Part shown: positions 1 to 7,655 of the stretch, piece after piece
Layout: the number at the start of each line of letters is the position of its first letter
How positions within the stretch are numbered: position 1 is the stretch's first letter
The notes under the pieces: model-generated
The model's input: only the letters and a program-made list of their open reading frames with translations
The model's database searches: none
What the model was told of the DNA's origin: nothing
Translations under genes and position numbers: made by a program
NCBI GenBank assembly: GCA_964369625.1
Contig: CAYJFC010000002.1
Coordinates: 6,032-70,031 of the forward strand
Reading direction: 5' to 3'
Length of the DNA: 64,000 bases
Origin: CAKOSP01 sp964369625
GTDB lineage: Bacteria; Bacillota_I; Bacilli_A; RF39; UBA660

Positions 1-923
1 GTATGTATAGCCCTATAGTTATTATCTTTAGTATTAACTATGTAGTCATTTACAATTCCATCATGTGATTCATAAGTGTTTTTTATAATTTCTAATATTT
101 TATAACAATCATCTTCAGTTTCTGTAATAATCTTAAATGAATAAATATCATGTATTTCTTCGTAAGGAATACCTTCTTCTAATTTCAAAAATATTCGATA
201 TTTATTTTTTGTTCTAAGTTCTATCTCACAATCAATACCAGCTTTTTCTAATAATAATTTCTTAAACTCTACTATATAACTAAATAACGATGTTTTTATA
301 CTTTTTTCTTGATTATCTAGTTTACTTGTTATTTCGTCATACTGATTAGATTCTAAATATTTAAAAGATAAATCTTCCAATTTTCTTTTTAAATTATAGG
401 CTCCAATATAATATGCAAGTGGTGCATACACTTCCATTGTTTGAAGCGCTATTCTTTTTTGTTTAAAATCAGGAAGTGCATCAAGCGTTTGCATATTGTG
501 TAGTCTATCTACGAGTTTTAATATTATTATCCTTATGTCATAATTAACACTTCTAATTAATTTTGCATTATTAAGAACTTCTAATTTCACTTTTTGATGA
601 GTAGTAATTTTAGATATTTTAGTTACTCCTTCAACTAAAGAAACAATAGTTTTGCCAAATAATTTTTCAAGCGCATGATAAGTCATTGTAGTATCTTCTA
701 CTAAATCATGGAGTAAAGCAGCGCATAATGTTGCACCATCAGCATGCATATTAGCAAGCATTGTAGCTACCGCTAAAGGATGAATAATATATGGTTCTCC
801 ACTTTTACGATATTGATGCATATGAAATTTATTAGCAATCTCATATGCAAATTTCACTTTTTTTAATTCATCCGGATTATAAGATTCTACTATTTTCAAT
901 AGTTTTTCTATATTATACTCCAT
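1..923 (-). CDS. relA: Bifunctional (p)ppGpp synthetase/hydrolase, 3' truncated by window edge
   Basis: Makes and degrades the stringent-response alarmone (p)ppGpp. Translating from the ATG at 923 gives 307 residues before the window ends. The N-terminal HD hydrolase domain is intact: RKSGEPYIIHP near residue 38, LLHDLVEDT near 70 and KLVDRLHNM near 140. The start of the synthetase domain follows, ending in the family pattern NNYRAIH at the edge. Full-length RSH proteins are about 730 residues, so the rest of the synthetase and the TGS/ACT region lie outside. An AGGGG ribosome site precedes the ATG. It is transcribed divergently from the lysozyme gene, from a near-consensus promoter. The long-RSH assignment is secure; whether it is called rel, relA or spoT is only a naming matter. 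Confidence 0.93.
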   Translation of the reverse strand, partial: MEYNIEKLLKIVESYNPDELKKVKFAYEIANKFHMHQYRKSGEPYIIHPLAVATMLANMHADGATLCAALLHDLVEDTTMTYHALEKLFGKTIVSLVEGVTKISKITTHQKVKLEVLNNAKLIRSVNYDIRIIILKLVDRLHNMQTLDALPDFKQKRIALQTMEVYAPLAYYIGAYNLKRKLEDLSFKYLESNQYDEITSKLDNQEKSIKTSLFSYIVEFKKLLLEKAGIDCEIELRTKNKYRIFLKLEEGIPYEEIHDIYSFKIITETEDDCYKILEIIKNTYESHDGIVNDYIVNTKDNNYRAIH

Positions 924-939
924 ACATATTTCCCCTTTG

Positions 940-988
940 AATGATAGTATTTTACTATTTTATACTGTATTTGTCAATGATAGTATTT
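940..988. repeat. 13-bp direct repeat in the divergent RSH/lysozyme promoter region
   Basis: AATGATAGTATTT occurs at 940-952 and again at 976-988. The first copy covers the -10 region of the RSH promoter; the second touches the RSH -35 and the lysozyme -35. This is a candidate operator; no regulator is known. Confidence 0.5.
949..977 (-). promoter_or_regulatory. Promoter of the RSH gene
   Basis: On the minus strand TTGACA (972-977) and TAAAAT (949-954) are separated by 17 bp, an almost perfect SigA-type promoter 26 bp before the RSH start codon. Confidence 0.8.
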
Positions 989-1015
989 GCATTGATAATA
1001 TATATATATTATAAT
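987..1015 (+). promoter_or_regulatory. Promoter of the GH25 lysozyme gene
   Basis: TTGCAT at 987-992 and TATAAT at 1010-1015 are separated by 17 bp, just upstream of the lysozyme ribosome site AAAGGACGTGAT. Confidence 0.7.
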
Positions 1016-1040
1016 ATTTTTATTAAAGGACGTGATTAAA

Positions 1041-2240
1041 ATGTGGAAGAAAATATTTATTATTGCTTTGCCACTTACATTATTAATAGGAGCAATAATG
1101 ATATATTCATTTATGGATGAAGAAAAAATTGAATTTAACGATACATATTATACATATGAAGATAATTTAAGTTATGAATACTATGAAGAAATTAATTTAG
1201 AAGATATATTAGTTTTCAGCAAAAATGCAAAACTTATAACAAGTAGCTTTATAGATACTAAAAAGTTAGGCAATAATAAATATACATTTGAGTATATTGT
1301 TGATGAAAAAAAATTTACAGGTAACATTTCATATGAGGTTGTTGATACTACTAAACCATTAATTTTAAATTCTAGCAATTACACGATCAAAACTGGAAAT
1401 GAGTTTAACATGCTTGATTATACTTTATGCGCAGATAACCATGATAAAAACCCTGAATGTAAAATAATTGGAGAATATGATATAAATACCGCTGGAATAT
1501 ATAATTTAGAAGTGGAAGCTACTGATTCTAGTAATAATCAAACTACAAATAAATTTACTTTAACAGTTAAAGATGAAGTAACTACATCTAGCTACACACC
1601 TACTCCTATTTATCTTGATGATATTATCAGTAAACACAAAAATGAAAATACTGCAATAGGAATAGATGTTTCAAAATGGCAAGGTGAAGTCGACTATGAA
1701 AAAGTTAAAGAAGCTGGTGTTGAATTTGTTTTTATTAGAATTGGATGGGGTCATAATGATGATAACGAAAGTGTTTTAGATGAATATTTTAAAGAAAATT
1801 TAACAAATGCAAAAAAAGCTGGTTTAGATGTTGGATTATATTACTATAGTTATGCTAATACAATTGAAGAAGTTAAAAAACAAGCAAACTGGATAATTGA
1901 TACTTTAGATGGAGAAAAATTAGAATTACCTATATCATTTGACTGGGAAGAATGGTCAAAATTCAATGAATATGATATGAGTTTAGTAGATATAAATAAT
2001 TTAGCAGATGCTTTTATTAGCGAAATAGAAAAAAACGGATATGAAGCTATTAATTATGGTAGCGCAAGTTACCTTAGGAATATATGGACATTATATGATC
2101 ATGATATATGGCTTGCCCACTATACATCACAAACTAATTACGAAGGTTCTTACTATATATGGCAACTTACTAATGCTGGCGTTGTAAATGGAGTTAGTGG
2201 TGATGTAGATATAAATGTTTTATATAAAAATAAAAAGTAG
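1041..2240 (+). CDS. Membrane-anchored GH25 lysozyme with Ig-like stalk
   Basis: Putative N-acetylmuramidase acting outside the membrane on peptidoglycan. An N-terminal hydrophobic helix (residues about 5-25) acts as anchor or signal. A region containing an Ig-like fold of the DUF5011 type (about 100-175, with TTKPLI and DSSNNQT) forms a stalk. The GH25 catalytic domain runs from about 205 to the end: it opens with GIDVSKWQG (Asp209), carries the FDWEE acidic pair (Asp301, Glu303) and closes with the family's YIWQL...GVSGDVDINV. The ATG at 1041 was preferred to a GTG at 1032 because AAAGGACGTGAT, close to the full anti-16S sequence, lies at the right distance only for the ATG. It stands alone and converges with a Nudix gene. 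Wall remodelling is more likely than defence, but the target is not shown. Confidence 0.9.
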   Translation: MWKKIFIIALPLTLLIGAIMIYSFMDEEKIEFNDTYYTYEDNLSYEYYEEINLEDILVFSKNAKLITSSFIDTKKLGNNKYTFEYIVDEKKFTGNISYEVVDTTKPLILNSSNYTIKTGNEFNMLDYTLCADNHDKNPECKIIGEYDINTAGIYNLEVEATDSSNNQTTNKFTLTVKDEVTTSSYTPTPIYLDDIISKHKNENTAIGIDVSKWQGEVDYEKVKEAGVEFVFIRIGWGHNDDNESVLDEYFKENLTNAKKAGLDVGLYYYSYANTIEEVKKQANWIIDTLDGEKLELPISFDWEEWSKFNEYDMSLVDINNLADAFISEIEKNGYEAINYGSASYLRNIWTLYDHDIWLAHYTSQTNYEGSYYIWQLTNAGVVNGVSGDVDINVLYKNKK

Positions 2241-2256
2241 ATTACATCTACTTTTT
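2232..2256. terminator. Bidirectional terminator between lysozyme and Nudix genes
   Basis: AAAAAGTAGAT-tac-ATCTACTTTTT is a perfect inverted repeat with A/T runs on both sides. It contains the stop codons of both convergent genes. Confidence 0.85.
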
Positions 2257-2748
2257 TAAAAGATAATCCAAAATAATTGAACGATTAGATATTCTAATCT
2301 TTTTTTCTTTCAACATATTTTTTAATTTTTCTTTATTTATAAATTCAGCATACTCTACTTCACTTTTTTGATATATTAATTTTTTTATATCAACATCCAT
2401 CTTTAGATAAAAAACATCCCATATTTGATGAGTCTCTTTAAAAGTTTGAAATATTGATATGTCTTTGTGATTTATATCCAGTCCTATTTCTTCCTTAACT
2501 TCTTTAACTATACATGTAATTGAGTCATCTCCACTTATAACATGACCTCCTGTTAAAGCAAAGATACTTCCTTTTTCCTTAGAGGTATACTGCATTAATA
2601 TTTCCCCTTTAGTATTTTCTATAATTATAACTGCTATTAAATAGTAATAACCATCTTCAACTTCATTTCTGACATTTTTTGTTCTCAAAATTTTTTTCCC
2701 TGTAAACACATTATTACAATTATATAAATCTAAATATTCTTTTTTCAT
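2248..2748 (-). CDS. Nudix hydrolase
   Basis: Hydrolase of a nucleoside diphosphate linked to another moiety, 166 residues. The Nudix box is recognisable but degenerate: GGHVISGDD...KEVKEEIGL, with Asp at the first conserved Glu position and Lys for Arg. The EVKEE core that binds metal is kept. The N-terminal pattern YLDLYNCNN...TGKKILR resembles the IPP-isomerase-like Nudix group, which often hydrolyses small nucleotides. A purine-rich AAAGGGAG precedes the ATG. It starts 11 bp beyond the stop of the sigma factor gene, so the two may be cotranscribed. The substrate cannot be predicted. Confidence 0.85.
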   Translation of the reverse strand: MKKEYLDLYNCNNVFTGKKILRTKNVRNEVEDGYYYLIAVIIIENTKGEILMQYTSKEKGSIFALTGGHVISGDDSITCIVKEVKEEIGLDINHKDISIFQTFKETHQIWDVFYLKMDVDIKKLIYQKSEVEYAEFINKEKLKNMLKEKKIRISNRSIILDYLLKK

Positions 2749-2759
2749 TTGCTCCCTTT

Positions 2760-3638
2760 CTAATTATTTTGATAATATTTTTTATAACGTTGAAAATTAT
2801 GAGTTCTTAATAATTTTTTTAATATTGAATTTTGAATAGCACAAATTCTAGATCTACTTAATCCTAATTCTTCCCCTATTTGTTCTAACGTATAGCATTT
2901 TTTATCTTCAAAAAAACCAAATCTGGCCATTATTATATACTTTTCTCTTTGTGTTAATATTGAATCTAAAGACTGCAGTATATCTTTTGATAAAAAATTA
3001 TTTTCCGCTATTTCTTCAATGTTTTCCGTTAACAAAGCTCCATTTGTATATTTTAAAGCATCAAATTTTTCAATATTTTCTCTTTGGTCAGAATTAAATT
3101 CATCCTTTTCATCTAAATAAAGTATATTAGACATCCTATTATAAATCAATACTAATTTTTTATAAGAAATGTTGTTTTTTGCCGCAAATTCCTCCATAGA
3201 AAAAGGAATTTCTAATAATTCATTATTTCTTTTTTCTTTTAATAGTTTTAAATATAACTCGTGTTTATCATCAGGTAATCTTAACAACGTATCTTTTTTG
3301 AGACCTTTAATAATAACAGATTTAACATGTATATATACCCATGTGGTAAACTTAACATTTTTTTTATACTCAAAATTTTGCGTTGCATTAATAAGTCCTA
3401 TATTTGCATATTGAATTATATCACTAATTTCAAATGCATTTTTAACAGCTGGATATTTATAATATTTAAAAGCTAGTTCCATAGCATATTTTATATTTCC
3501 TTTTATAATTTTTGAATAATAATCTTCACCAGTATTTTCCATTTCTATGTATAATTTTAATGTTTCATCTGCATTTAAAACTTGATAATTATTTATATCT
3601 TCTAAATACTGTTTATATGCTAATTCATAATTTTCCAT
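2760..3638 (-). CDS. Divergent sigma-70 family RNA polymerase sigma factor
   Basis: A 292-residue sigma factor with regions 2, 3 and 4 but no long region 1. Region 2 is seen in SDIIQYANIGLINATQNFEYKKNVKFTTWVYIHVKSV (about 91-127, quoted here for its aromatic and basic pattern only in part: FTTWVYIHV replaces the usual FSTYATWWI). Region 4 begins at LTQREKYIIMARFGF, with the helix-turn-helix YTLEQIGEELGLSRSR near 250. It matches neither SigE nor SigG of this window and is too divergent and short to be the housekeeping SigA. It has a strong promoter and a near-perfect ribosome site (AAAGGGGTGATTTC before ATG). Its regulon and inducing signal are unknown. Confidence 0.88.
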   Translation of the reverse strand: MENYELAYKQYLEDINNYQVLNADETLKLYIEMENTGEDYYSKIIKGNIKYAMELAFKYYKYPAVKNAFEISDIIQYANIGLINATQNFEYKKNVKFTTWVYIHVKSVIIKGLKKDTLLRLPDDKHELYLKLLKEKRNNELLEIPFSMEEFAAKNNISYKKLVLIYNRMSNILYLDEKDEFNSDQRENIEKFDALKYTNGALLTENIEEIAENNFLSKDILQSLDSILTQREKYIIMARFGFFEDKKCYTLEQIGEELGLSRSRICAIQNSILKKLLRTHNFQRYKKYYQNN

Positions 3639-3663
3639 GAAATCACCCCTTTTAATATGGGTT

Positions 3664-3691
3664 ATTATATCATAAATTATTTTTTTGTAAA
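3664..3691 (-). promoter_or_regulatory. Promoter of the sigma factor gene
   Basis: Minus-strand TTTACA (3686-3691), a 16-bp spacer, then TATAAT (3664-3669) with an extended TG upstream of the -10. It overlaps the end of maf. Confidence 0.7.
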
Positions 3692-4263
3692 TCTTTTAAT
3701 GAATATCCCATTTTTTCAAGGTAATAATATATTTTTTCGACTGGAATCCCCAATATGTTATAGTAGCTTCCATCAATTTTTTCTATAAAATTTGATAATA
3801 TAGTTTCTATAATGTAACCAGATGCATGCATAATACCTTTTTCATTTTCTAAATAATAATTTATATCTTCTTCCTTTATTTTTCTTAATGATATCTTAGT
3901 AATTTGATAGTCTGTTATAATTTCTTTTGTATTATTATTTATAATAGTAATGCCAGTTACAACTTCTGAAGTTTTCCCCATAGTAAGCAATATATTTTCT
4001 TTAGCTTCTTCTATAGATTTTGGTTTTTCCATTACTTTTCCATTAATATAAACTACTGTATCTAGTCCTATAATAATATTATCGTTTTTATCACATATAG
4101 CATTACTAGCCTTCCCTAATGATAAAGCCTTAACATATTCATATACATCATCACGATTATCTAATTCTTCTACAAAGTTACTTTTTACACATTCATGATT
4201 AAGATGTACCTTACTAAGTATTTCGCTCTTAAATTTAGAAGTACTTGCCAACATTAATTTCAT
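3670..4263 (-). CDS. maf: Maf-like nucleoside triphosphate pyrophosphatase
   Basis: Hydrolyses non-canonical or excess NTPs such as dTTP/UTP to NMP and pyrophosphate, and is linked to septum control in Bacillus. At 197 residues it has the normal length. It opens with the phosphate-binding MLASTSKFKSEIL (family pattern LASxSPRR, here with Lys/Phe), has GLDTVVYINGKVMEKP near 67-82, with the catalytic Asp, and ends with the typical FIEKIDGSYYNILGIP. It starts one base after the stop of the upstream histidine phosphatase and is clearly coupled to it. Whether it is a YhdE- or YceF-type enzyme cannot be settled; DGSYYN favours the dTTP/UTP type. Confidence 0.92.
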   Translation of the reverse strand: MKLMLASTSKFKSEILSKVHLNHECVKSNFVEELDNRDDVYEYVKALSLGKASNAICDKNDNIIIGLDTVVYINGKVMEKPKSIEEAKENILLTMGKTSEVVTGITIINNNTKEIITDYQITKISLRKIKEEDINYYLENEKGIMHASGYIIETILSNFIEKIDGSYYNILGIPVEKIYYYLEKMGYSLKDLQKNNL

Positions 4264-4264
4264 A

Positions 4265-4801
4265 TTAATCCTCTTTTCTTAAATCATAAGTAATAAATTC
4301 ACAATTATTTAATTTATAACTATCATAATCATCATTTTTAGGGAATCCCTCAAAATATATTCTCATATAAATACTAGTTCCTGCATGTGTAACAACTAAT
4401 ATATTCTTATCTGCATACTTTTCTTTAATTTCATCTAGAAAGTTAAATACACGATTCAGCAAATTCTTAGTAGGCTCAATATTATATTTTTCAATGCATT
4501 TTTCATCTCTATAATTAATGATTTTAATTATTTCATCAACATGCATACCTTCTAAATCGCCATTACCTCTTTCGATAATTCTATCATCAATAGTTATTTT
4601 TTCATTAGTAATAATTGATGCAGTTTTTAAAGCTCTTGAAAGAGGACTAGAATATACAACATCAAATTTTATATTCTTTAATTTTTCTTTAACAATTCCA
4701 GCTTCATAAATTCCAGTTTCATTTAATGGTATATCAGCTTGCCCTTGATGTTTTTTTAATTTGTTCCAATTTGTTTGACCATGCCTTACTATATATAACA
4801 T
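4265..4801 (-). CDS. Histidine phosphatase family protein (phosphoglycerate mutase-like)
   Basis: A 178-residue phosphatase of the branch that uses a phospho-histidine intermediate. The RHG motif is in MLYIVRHGQTNWN at the N-terminus. SSPLSRALKTA supplies the phosphate-binding Arg, Glu of ERGNGDLEG is the likely acid, and VVTHAGT gives the second catalytic His. The frame is open 15 codons further upstream, but GGAGG lies 4 bases before the ATG at 4801 and makes MLYIVRHG the start. Its own -10 (TATAAT, 4820-4825) follows the terminator of the preceding gene. Substrate unknown: cofactor-dependent mutases and broad phosphatases share these motifs. Confidence 0.88.
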   Translation of the reverse strand: MLYIVRHGQTNWNKLKKHQGQADIPLNETGIYEAGIVKEKLKNIKFDVVYSSPLSRALKTASIITNEKITIDDRIIERGNGDLEGMHVDEIIKIINYRDEKCIEKYNIEPTKNLLNRVFNFLDEIKEKYADKNILVVTHAGTSIYMRIYFEGFPKNDDYDSYKLNNCEFITYDLRKED

Positions 4802-4829
4802 ACTACCTCCATTTTTATCATTATAACAT

Positions 4830-4858
4830 AAAAAATAGATAATCAATATTATCTATTT
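4830..4858 (-). terminator. Terminator after the 200-residue hypothetical gene
   Basis: Minus-strand hairpin AAATAGATAA / TTATCTATTT followed by a T run, between the stop at 4867 and the -10 of the phosphatase gene. Confidence 0.8.
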
Positions 4859-4866
4859 AACTAATC

Positions 4867-5469
4867 TTATCTAACATATGTACTTACATGTGTTAAATAA
4901 GATTCATCTTTAACTATTATATTATCATTTTCAAATAAGTGTAATATATTTTCTCCGGTAGTAACCGAATAAAAATTTTCACCAATTGAAAGTGTATTTT
5001 CTTCTCTTAGTAAATTACAAACTATATCTAATTTATTTTTTTCTTTTTTTAAATCATCACTATTTCCCAGATCAACTAACTTATTTTCTATATCGTTTCT
5101 ATTAACTAACCAGTTTTTTGATAATTTGTATTTTTTTATTTCTTCTTTATCAAAATTAAATGGCGACTCTAAAAAATCTTGTCTACTAGAGCACTCTCTT
5201 TGTTTTTCACTAATAGTATACGCTTTAAGCGGTAAATCACTTATAATTTCAAATGCACATAAAATATCATTTTTTGCCATTAATATATAATCTATATTCA
5301 TTTTTTCTATTCCTGCTAATATTATTTCCAAAACATTTTTTGATGCATGGTATTTTTCCTCAGTATTATATTTACACTGTAAATAAGCTGAATTAACTAA
5401 AGATACAGGCACGTAAAGCGCTAATATATCCTCATCTTGTATTATTTCATTATACGAATAATTTTTCAT
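4867..5469 (-). CDS. Hypothetical protein, 200 residues
   Basis: I do not recognise this family. The protein appears soluble, with no signal peptide or membrane helix. The N-terminal half is mixed alpha/beta (IIQDEDILALYVPVSLVNSAYL, IDYILMAKNDILCAFEI), the centre is lysine-rich and probably helical (residues about 108-145), and the C-terminus is again alternating hydrophobic. A -10 like TATAAT and the ribosome site AAGGAGAAAG precede the ATG. It lies downstream of another unknown gene and ends in a clear terminator, so it is the last gene of that unit or a single-gene unit. Confidence 0.75.
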   Translation of the reverse strand: MKNYSYNEIIQDEDILALYVPVSLVNSAYLQCKYNTEEKYHASKNVLEIILAGIEKMNIDYILMAKNDILCAFEIISDLPLKAYTISEKQRECSSRQDFLESPFNFDKEEIKKYKLSKNWLVNRNDIENKLVDLGNSDDLKKEKNKLDIVCNLLREENTLSIGENFYSVTTGENILHLFENDNIIVKDESYLTHVSTYVR

Positions 5470-5523
5470 ATCTTTCTCCTTATATAATTATATTATATCA
5501 CTATAATTGATATTTTAGAACCT

Positions 5524-6573
5524 CTATTTTACTTTTATCTCTACTTCATTTAGAATATCATTATTTACTTCCAAATCATTAATTTTAAGTTGTAATTTAT
5601 CTTCTGGACCACTAGGTATATTAGTTATATCTATATTTTCATAATGATATGCCATTCTTAAACAAAGATTAATTAATTTATTTGTGATGTTATACTGTAT
5701 GTTATCAGCATTAATTAATTTTAACTTACAATCATATTTTGATTGGTCATTATAATACTTATTTTTATTGTATATTGATAATAGTTTAGCATTATATCTT
5801 ATAGGCATCATATGAATAACCTCAATATCTTTTATACTTTTTGCAAAAGCCGTTCTTATAATACTATTAAATGCGTATACAAAACTGTGAGTAACATTCA
5901 TAATATCATCATCAAAAGATATATCACCATTTAATTTATAAAGTTTTCTATTTACTTTTTTTGCAAATTTATTCGTATTATTTTTATTTGACTGCATAGC
6001 ATATAAATATAATTTATTATCAGAAATACCATAATATATAAGAGGAAAAAAATATTCCAATCCATTTAAGGATAATTTAATTTCTAAAGCATAAGGCGTT
6101 TCATTAACTATTTTACTTTTAATAGTTTTAACTATTAAATCAGATTCAAAAAAAGAAGAATATTCAAAGCAAGTTTCATTTATCAATTTATTTTCAAAAA
6201 ACTGTATTCTATTTTTTAAAAAATATATAGGATTTTCAAAATCATATACAGTAGCATTTGACCACAATAAAGATAAAATTGTTTTGATTTTATAATAATC
6301 ATTACAATCATCTTCAAGTAATTCTTCAAATTCATAAAAATCTAGCGCTTTTTCTACATAAATGCCTAGTAATTCGTTAAACAATGATATATTATTTATT
6401 TTTAATGTCGGAACAGTATATTCATTAAAAGTATCATTACATTTCATATCAATTCCTAATTCAGAAATTTTAGTATTAAAAAGTATATTATATTTAAAAT
6501 AACTTTCTACACATCCTTTAGATGCCTCTTGAATTATTTCTTCAAAAAATATTTTAATACATTTTTTATCCAT
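5524..6573 (-). CDS. Hypothetical protein, 349 residues
   Basis: Not recognised. No signal peptide or transmembrane segment; many aromatic and Asn/Lys residues as expected for this base composition. Scattered features are a C-x-E-rich N-terminus (FFEEIIQEASKGCVESYFKY) and an acidic tract near 100 (FEELLEDDCNDYY). The start is supported by GAGGGGTAAAT before the ATG. It begins 4 bp after the stop of the kinase-fold gene and is therefore probably made from the same message. A structural search would be needed before naming a role. Confidence 0.75.
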   Translation of the reverse strand: MDKKCIKIFFEEIIQEASKGCVESYFKYNILFNTKISELGIDMKCNDTFNEYTVPTLKINNISLFNELLGIYVEKALDFYEFEELLEDDCNDYYKIKTILSLLWSNATVYDFENPIYFLKNRIQFFENKLINETCFEYSSFFESDLIVKTIKSKIVNETPYALEIKLSLNGLEYFFPLIYYGISDNKLYLYAMQSNKNNTNKFAKKVNRKLYKLNGDISFDDDIMNVTHSFVYAFNSIIRTAFAKSIKDIEVIHMMPIRYNAKLLSIYNKNKYYNDQSKYDCKLKLINADNIQYNITNKLINLCLRMAYHYENIDITNIPSGPEDKLQLKINDLEVNNDILNEVEIKVK

Positions 6574-6577
6574 ATAT

Positions 6578-7393
6578 TTACCCCTCTAATTTTTTTATTT
6601 CATCCCATTTATTTGCATATTTTTGCATATCAGATAGCATATATTTATATGCTCTACTCATTCTAATAAAGAAAATAATTTTAATATAAGAAGAAATATA
6701 TTTTTCCTCTACTTCGCATAGTGAAATTATTTCTTTAAGTGATATCACATCAAATAATGTTGCATCAGAAAAACAATAAAAAATAAAATCATAAACAGGG
6801 TCACCAATTAAAGTTTCTGGATCAATTATAGCGACAAAATTATTATCTTTAACCATAGTATTATGTAGTCCAAAATCTCCATGAATAAGCTTTTTTTCAA
6901 AAGTATAATTCTTCATTTTATATAGTTCATCATTTATTATTTCAAAAGTTTCATTATCAAAATAATGGGTTAGAACTTCTCTTGCATCACTGCATTCATC
7001 CTGTAAAAATTCACACCATGAATTTTTAATATTATTATAATATCCATATCCATTACAATTAATTCTTTTATAACTTTTAGTTATATCATATATAATCTTA
7101 ATTAAATTAATTATTGGTCTCGCATCTTTACAATCATTTGCTTCCAGCATTTTATATACTATAAATTCATTATCAACATCAATATCAATAAACTTTGGAT
7201 AAAATTTATTTTCATATATCGAAAAATAAAATGCTTCTCCTTCTAAAACTTTTTTCTTCTTAAATTTAAAAAAATATTCATTATTAACATTATATGCTCT
7301 ACTTTTACTACCACTTTCAATTAATTTACAATCAACTAAAGTAATATTTTTTTTTGACAAATATTTTTTTATTATATTTACATCTCTTTCCAT
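6578..7393 (-). CDS. Aminoglycoside/choline-kinase-like phosphotransferase
   Basis: A 271-residue protein of the APH/choline kinase fold, expected to transfer the gamma-phosphate of ATP to a small molecule. The catalytic loop LIHGDFGLHNTMV (near 168-180; HGDxxxxN, Asp as base) and the metal-binding AIIDPETLIGDPVYD (near 188-202) are both intact. The N-terminal lobe has SGSKSRAYNV as a nucleotide loop. The family covers antibiotic kinases, choline and methylthioribose kinases and many unassigned enzymes, so resistance should not be assumed. A -10 (TTATAAT) sits about 20 bp upstream of the ATG. It probably heads an operon with the 349-residue gene. Confidence 0.85.
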   Translation of the reverse strand: MERDVNIIKKYLSKKNITLVDCKLIESGSKSRAYNVNNEYFFKFKKKKVLEGEAFYFSIYENKFYPKFIDIDVDNEFIVYKMLEANDCKDARPIINLIKIIYDITKSYKRINCNGYGYYNNIKNSWCEFLQDECSDAREVLTHYFDNETFEIINDELYKMKNYTFEKKLIHGDFGLHNTMVKDNNFVAIIDPETLIGDPVYDFIFYCFSDATLFDVISLKEIISLCEVEEKYISSYIKIIFFIRMSRAYKYMLSDMQKYANKWDEIKKLEG

Positions 7394-7440
7394 ATAATTT
7401 CCTCTGAATCAATTATAACACTTTCGAAGCAAAAATAAAT

Positions 7441-7533
7441 TTATATATTCAATTTTTCTTTTTCTAGTTTATATTCATAAATAAACTTTTTGTAATCATC
7501 TTCTAATTTTACTGTTCCTTTGATTAATCCCAC
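7441..7533 (-). pseudogene. GrpB-like N-terminal remnant (30 codons)
   Basis: A GTG at 7533, preceded by AGAGGTG, opens a 30-codon frame reading VGLIKGTVKLEDDYKKF then EKEKLNI and a stop. The beginning matches what I recall of GrpB/UPF0157 proteins (GLKRGTVKL...), which are about 170 residues. This is therefore a truncated copy or a remnant. It lies directly downstream of the orphan ftsW tail, with which it would originally have been transcribed. Identification rests on about 20 residues. Confidence 0.4.
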
Positions 7534-7556
7534 TGCGCACCTCTACTTAAAGTATA

Positions 7557-7655
7557 TCATTTTTTACTTATATTTAAAACTATTCCTATACTTGCAAGTG
7601 AAATTAATAAACTAGACCCACCATAACTAAGAAAAGGTAGAGTTACCCCCGTCAC
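7557..7655 (-). pseudogene. Orphan duplicate of the ftsW 3' end
   Basis: Read on the minus strand, this segment encodes the last 32 residues of the FtsW protein of this window (VTGVTLPFLSYGG ... NISKK, stop TGA) with no amino acid change. At the DNA level it differs at 11 of 99 positions from 9061-9159, every one synonymous. Nothing upstream continues the frame as FtsW, so it cannot be translated as a SEDS protein. The pattern says the copy came from a functional but diverged ftsW allele, not from recent slippage. Confidence 0.85.

Noticed and set aside
6578..7393. Aminoglycoside resistance gene
   Set aside because: The fold is shared by many metabolic kinases; nothing in the sequence or neighbours shows antibiotic specificity.
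7557..7655. A functional small gene in the orphan ftsW tail
   Set aside because: No start codon or ribosome site; the frame is only the final part of a membrane protein.
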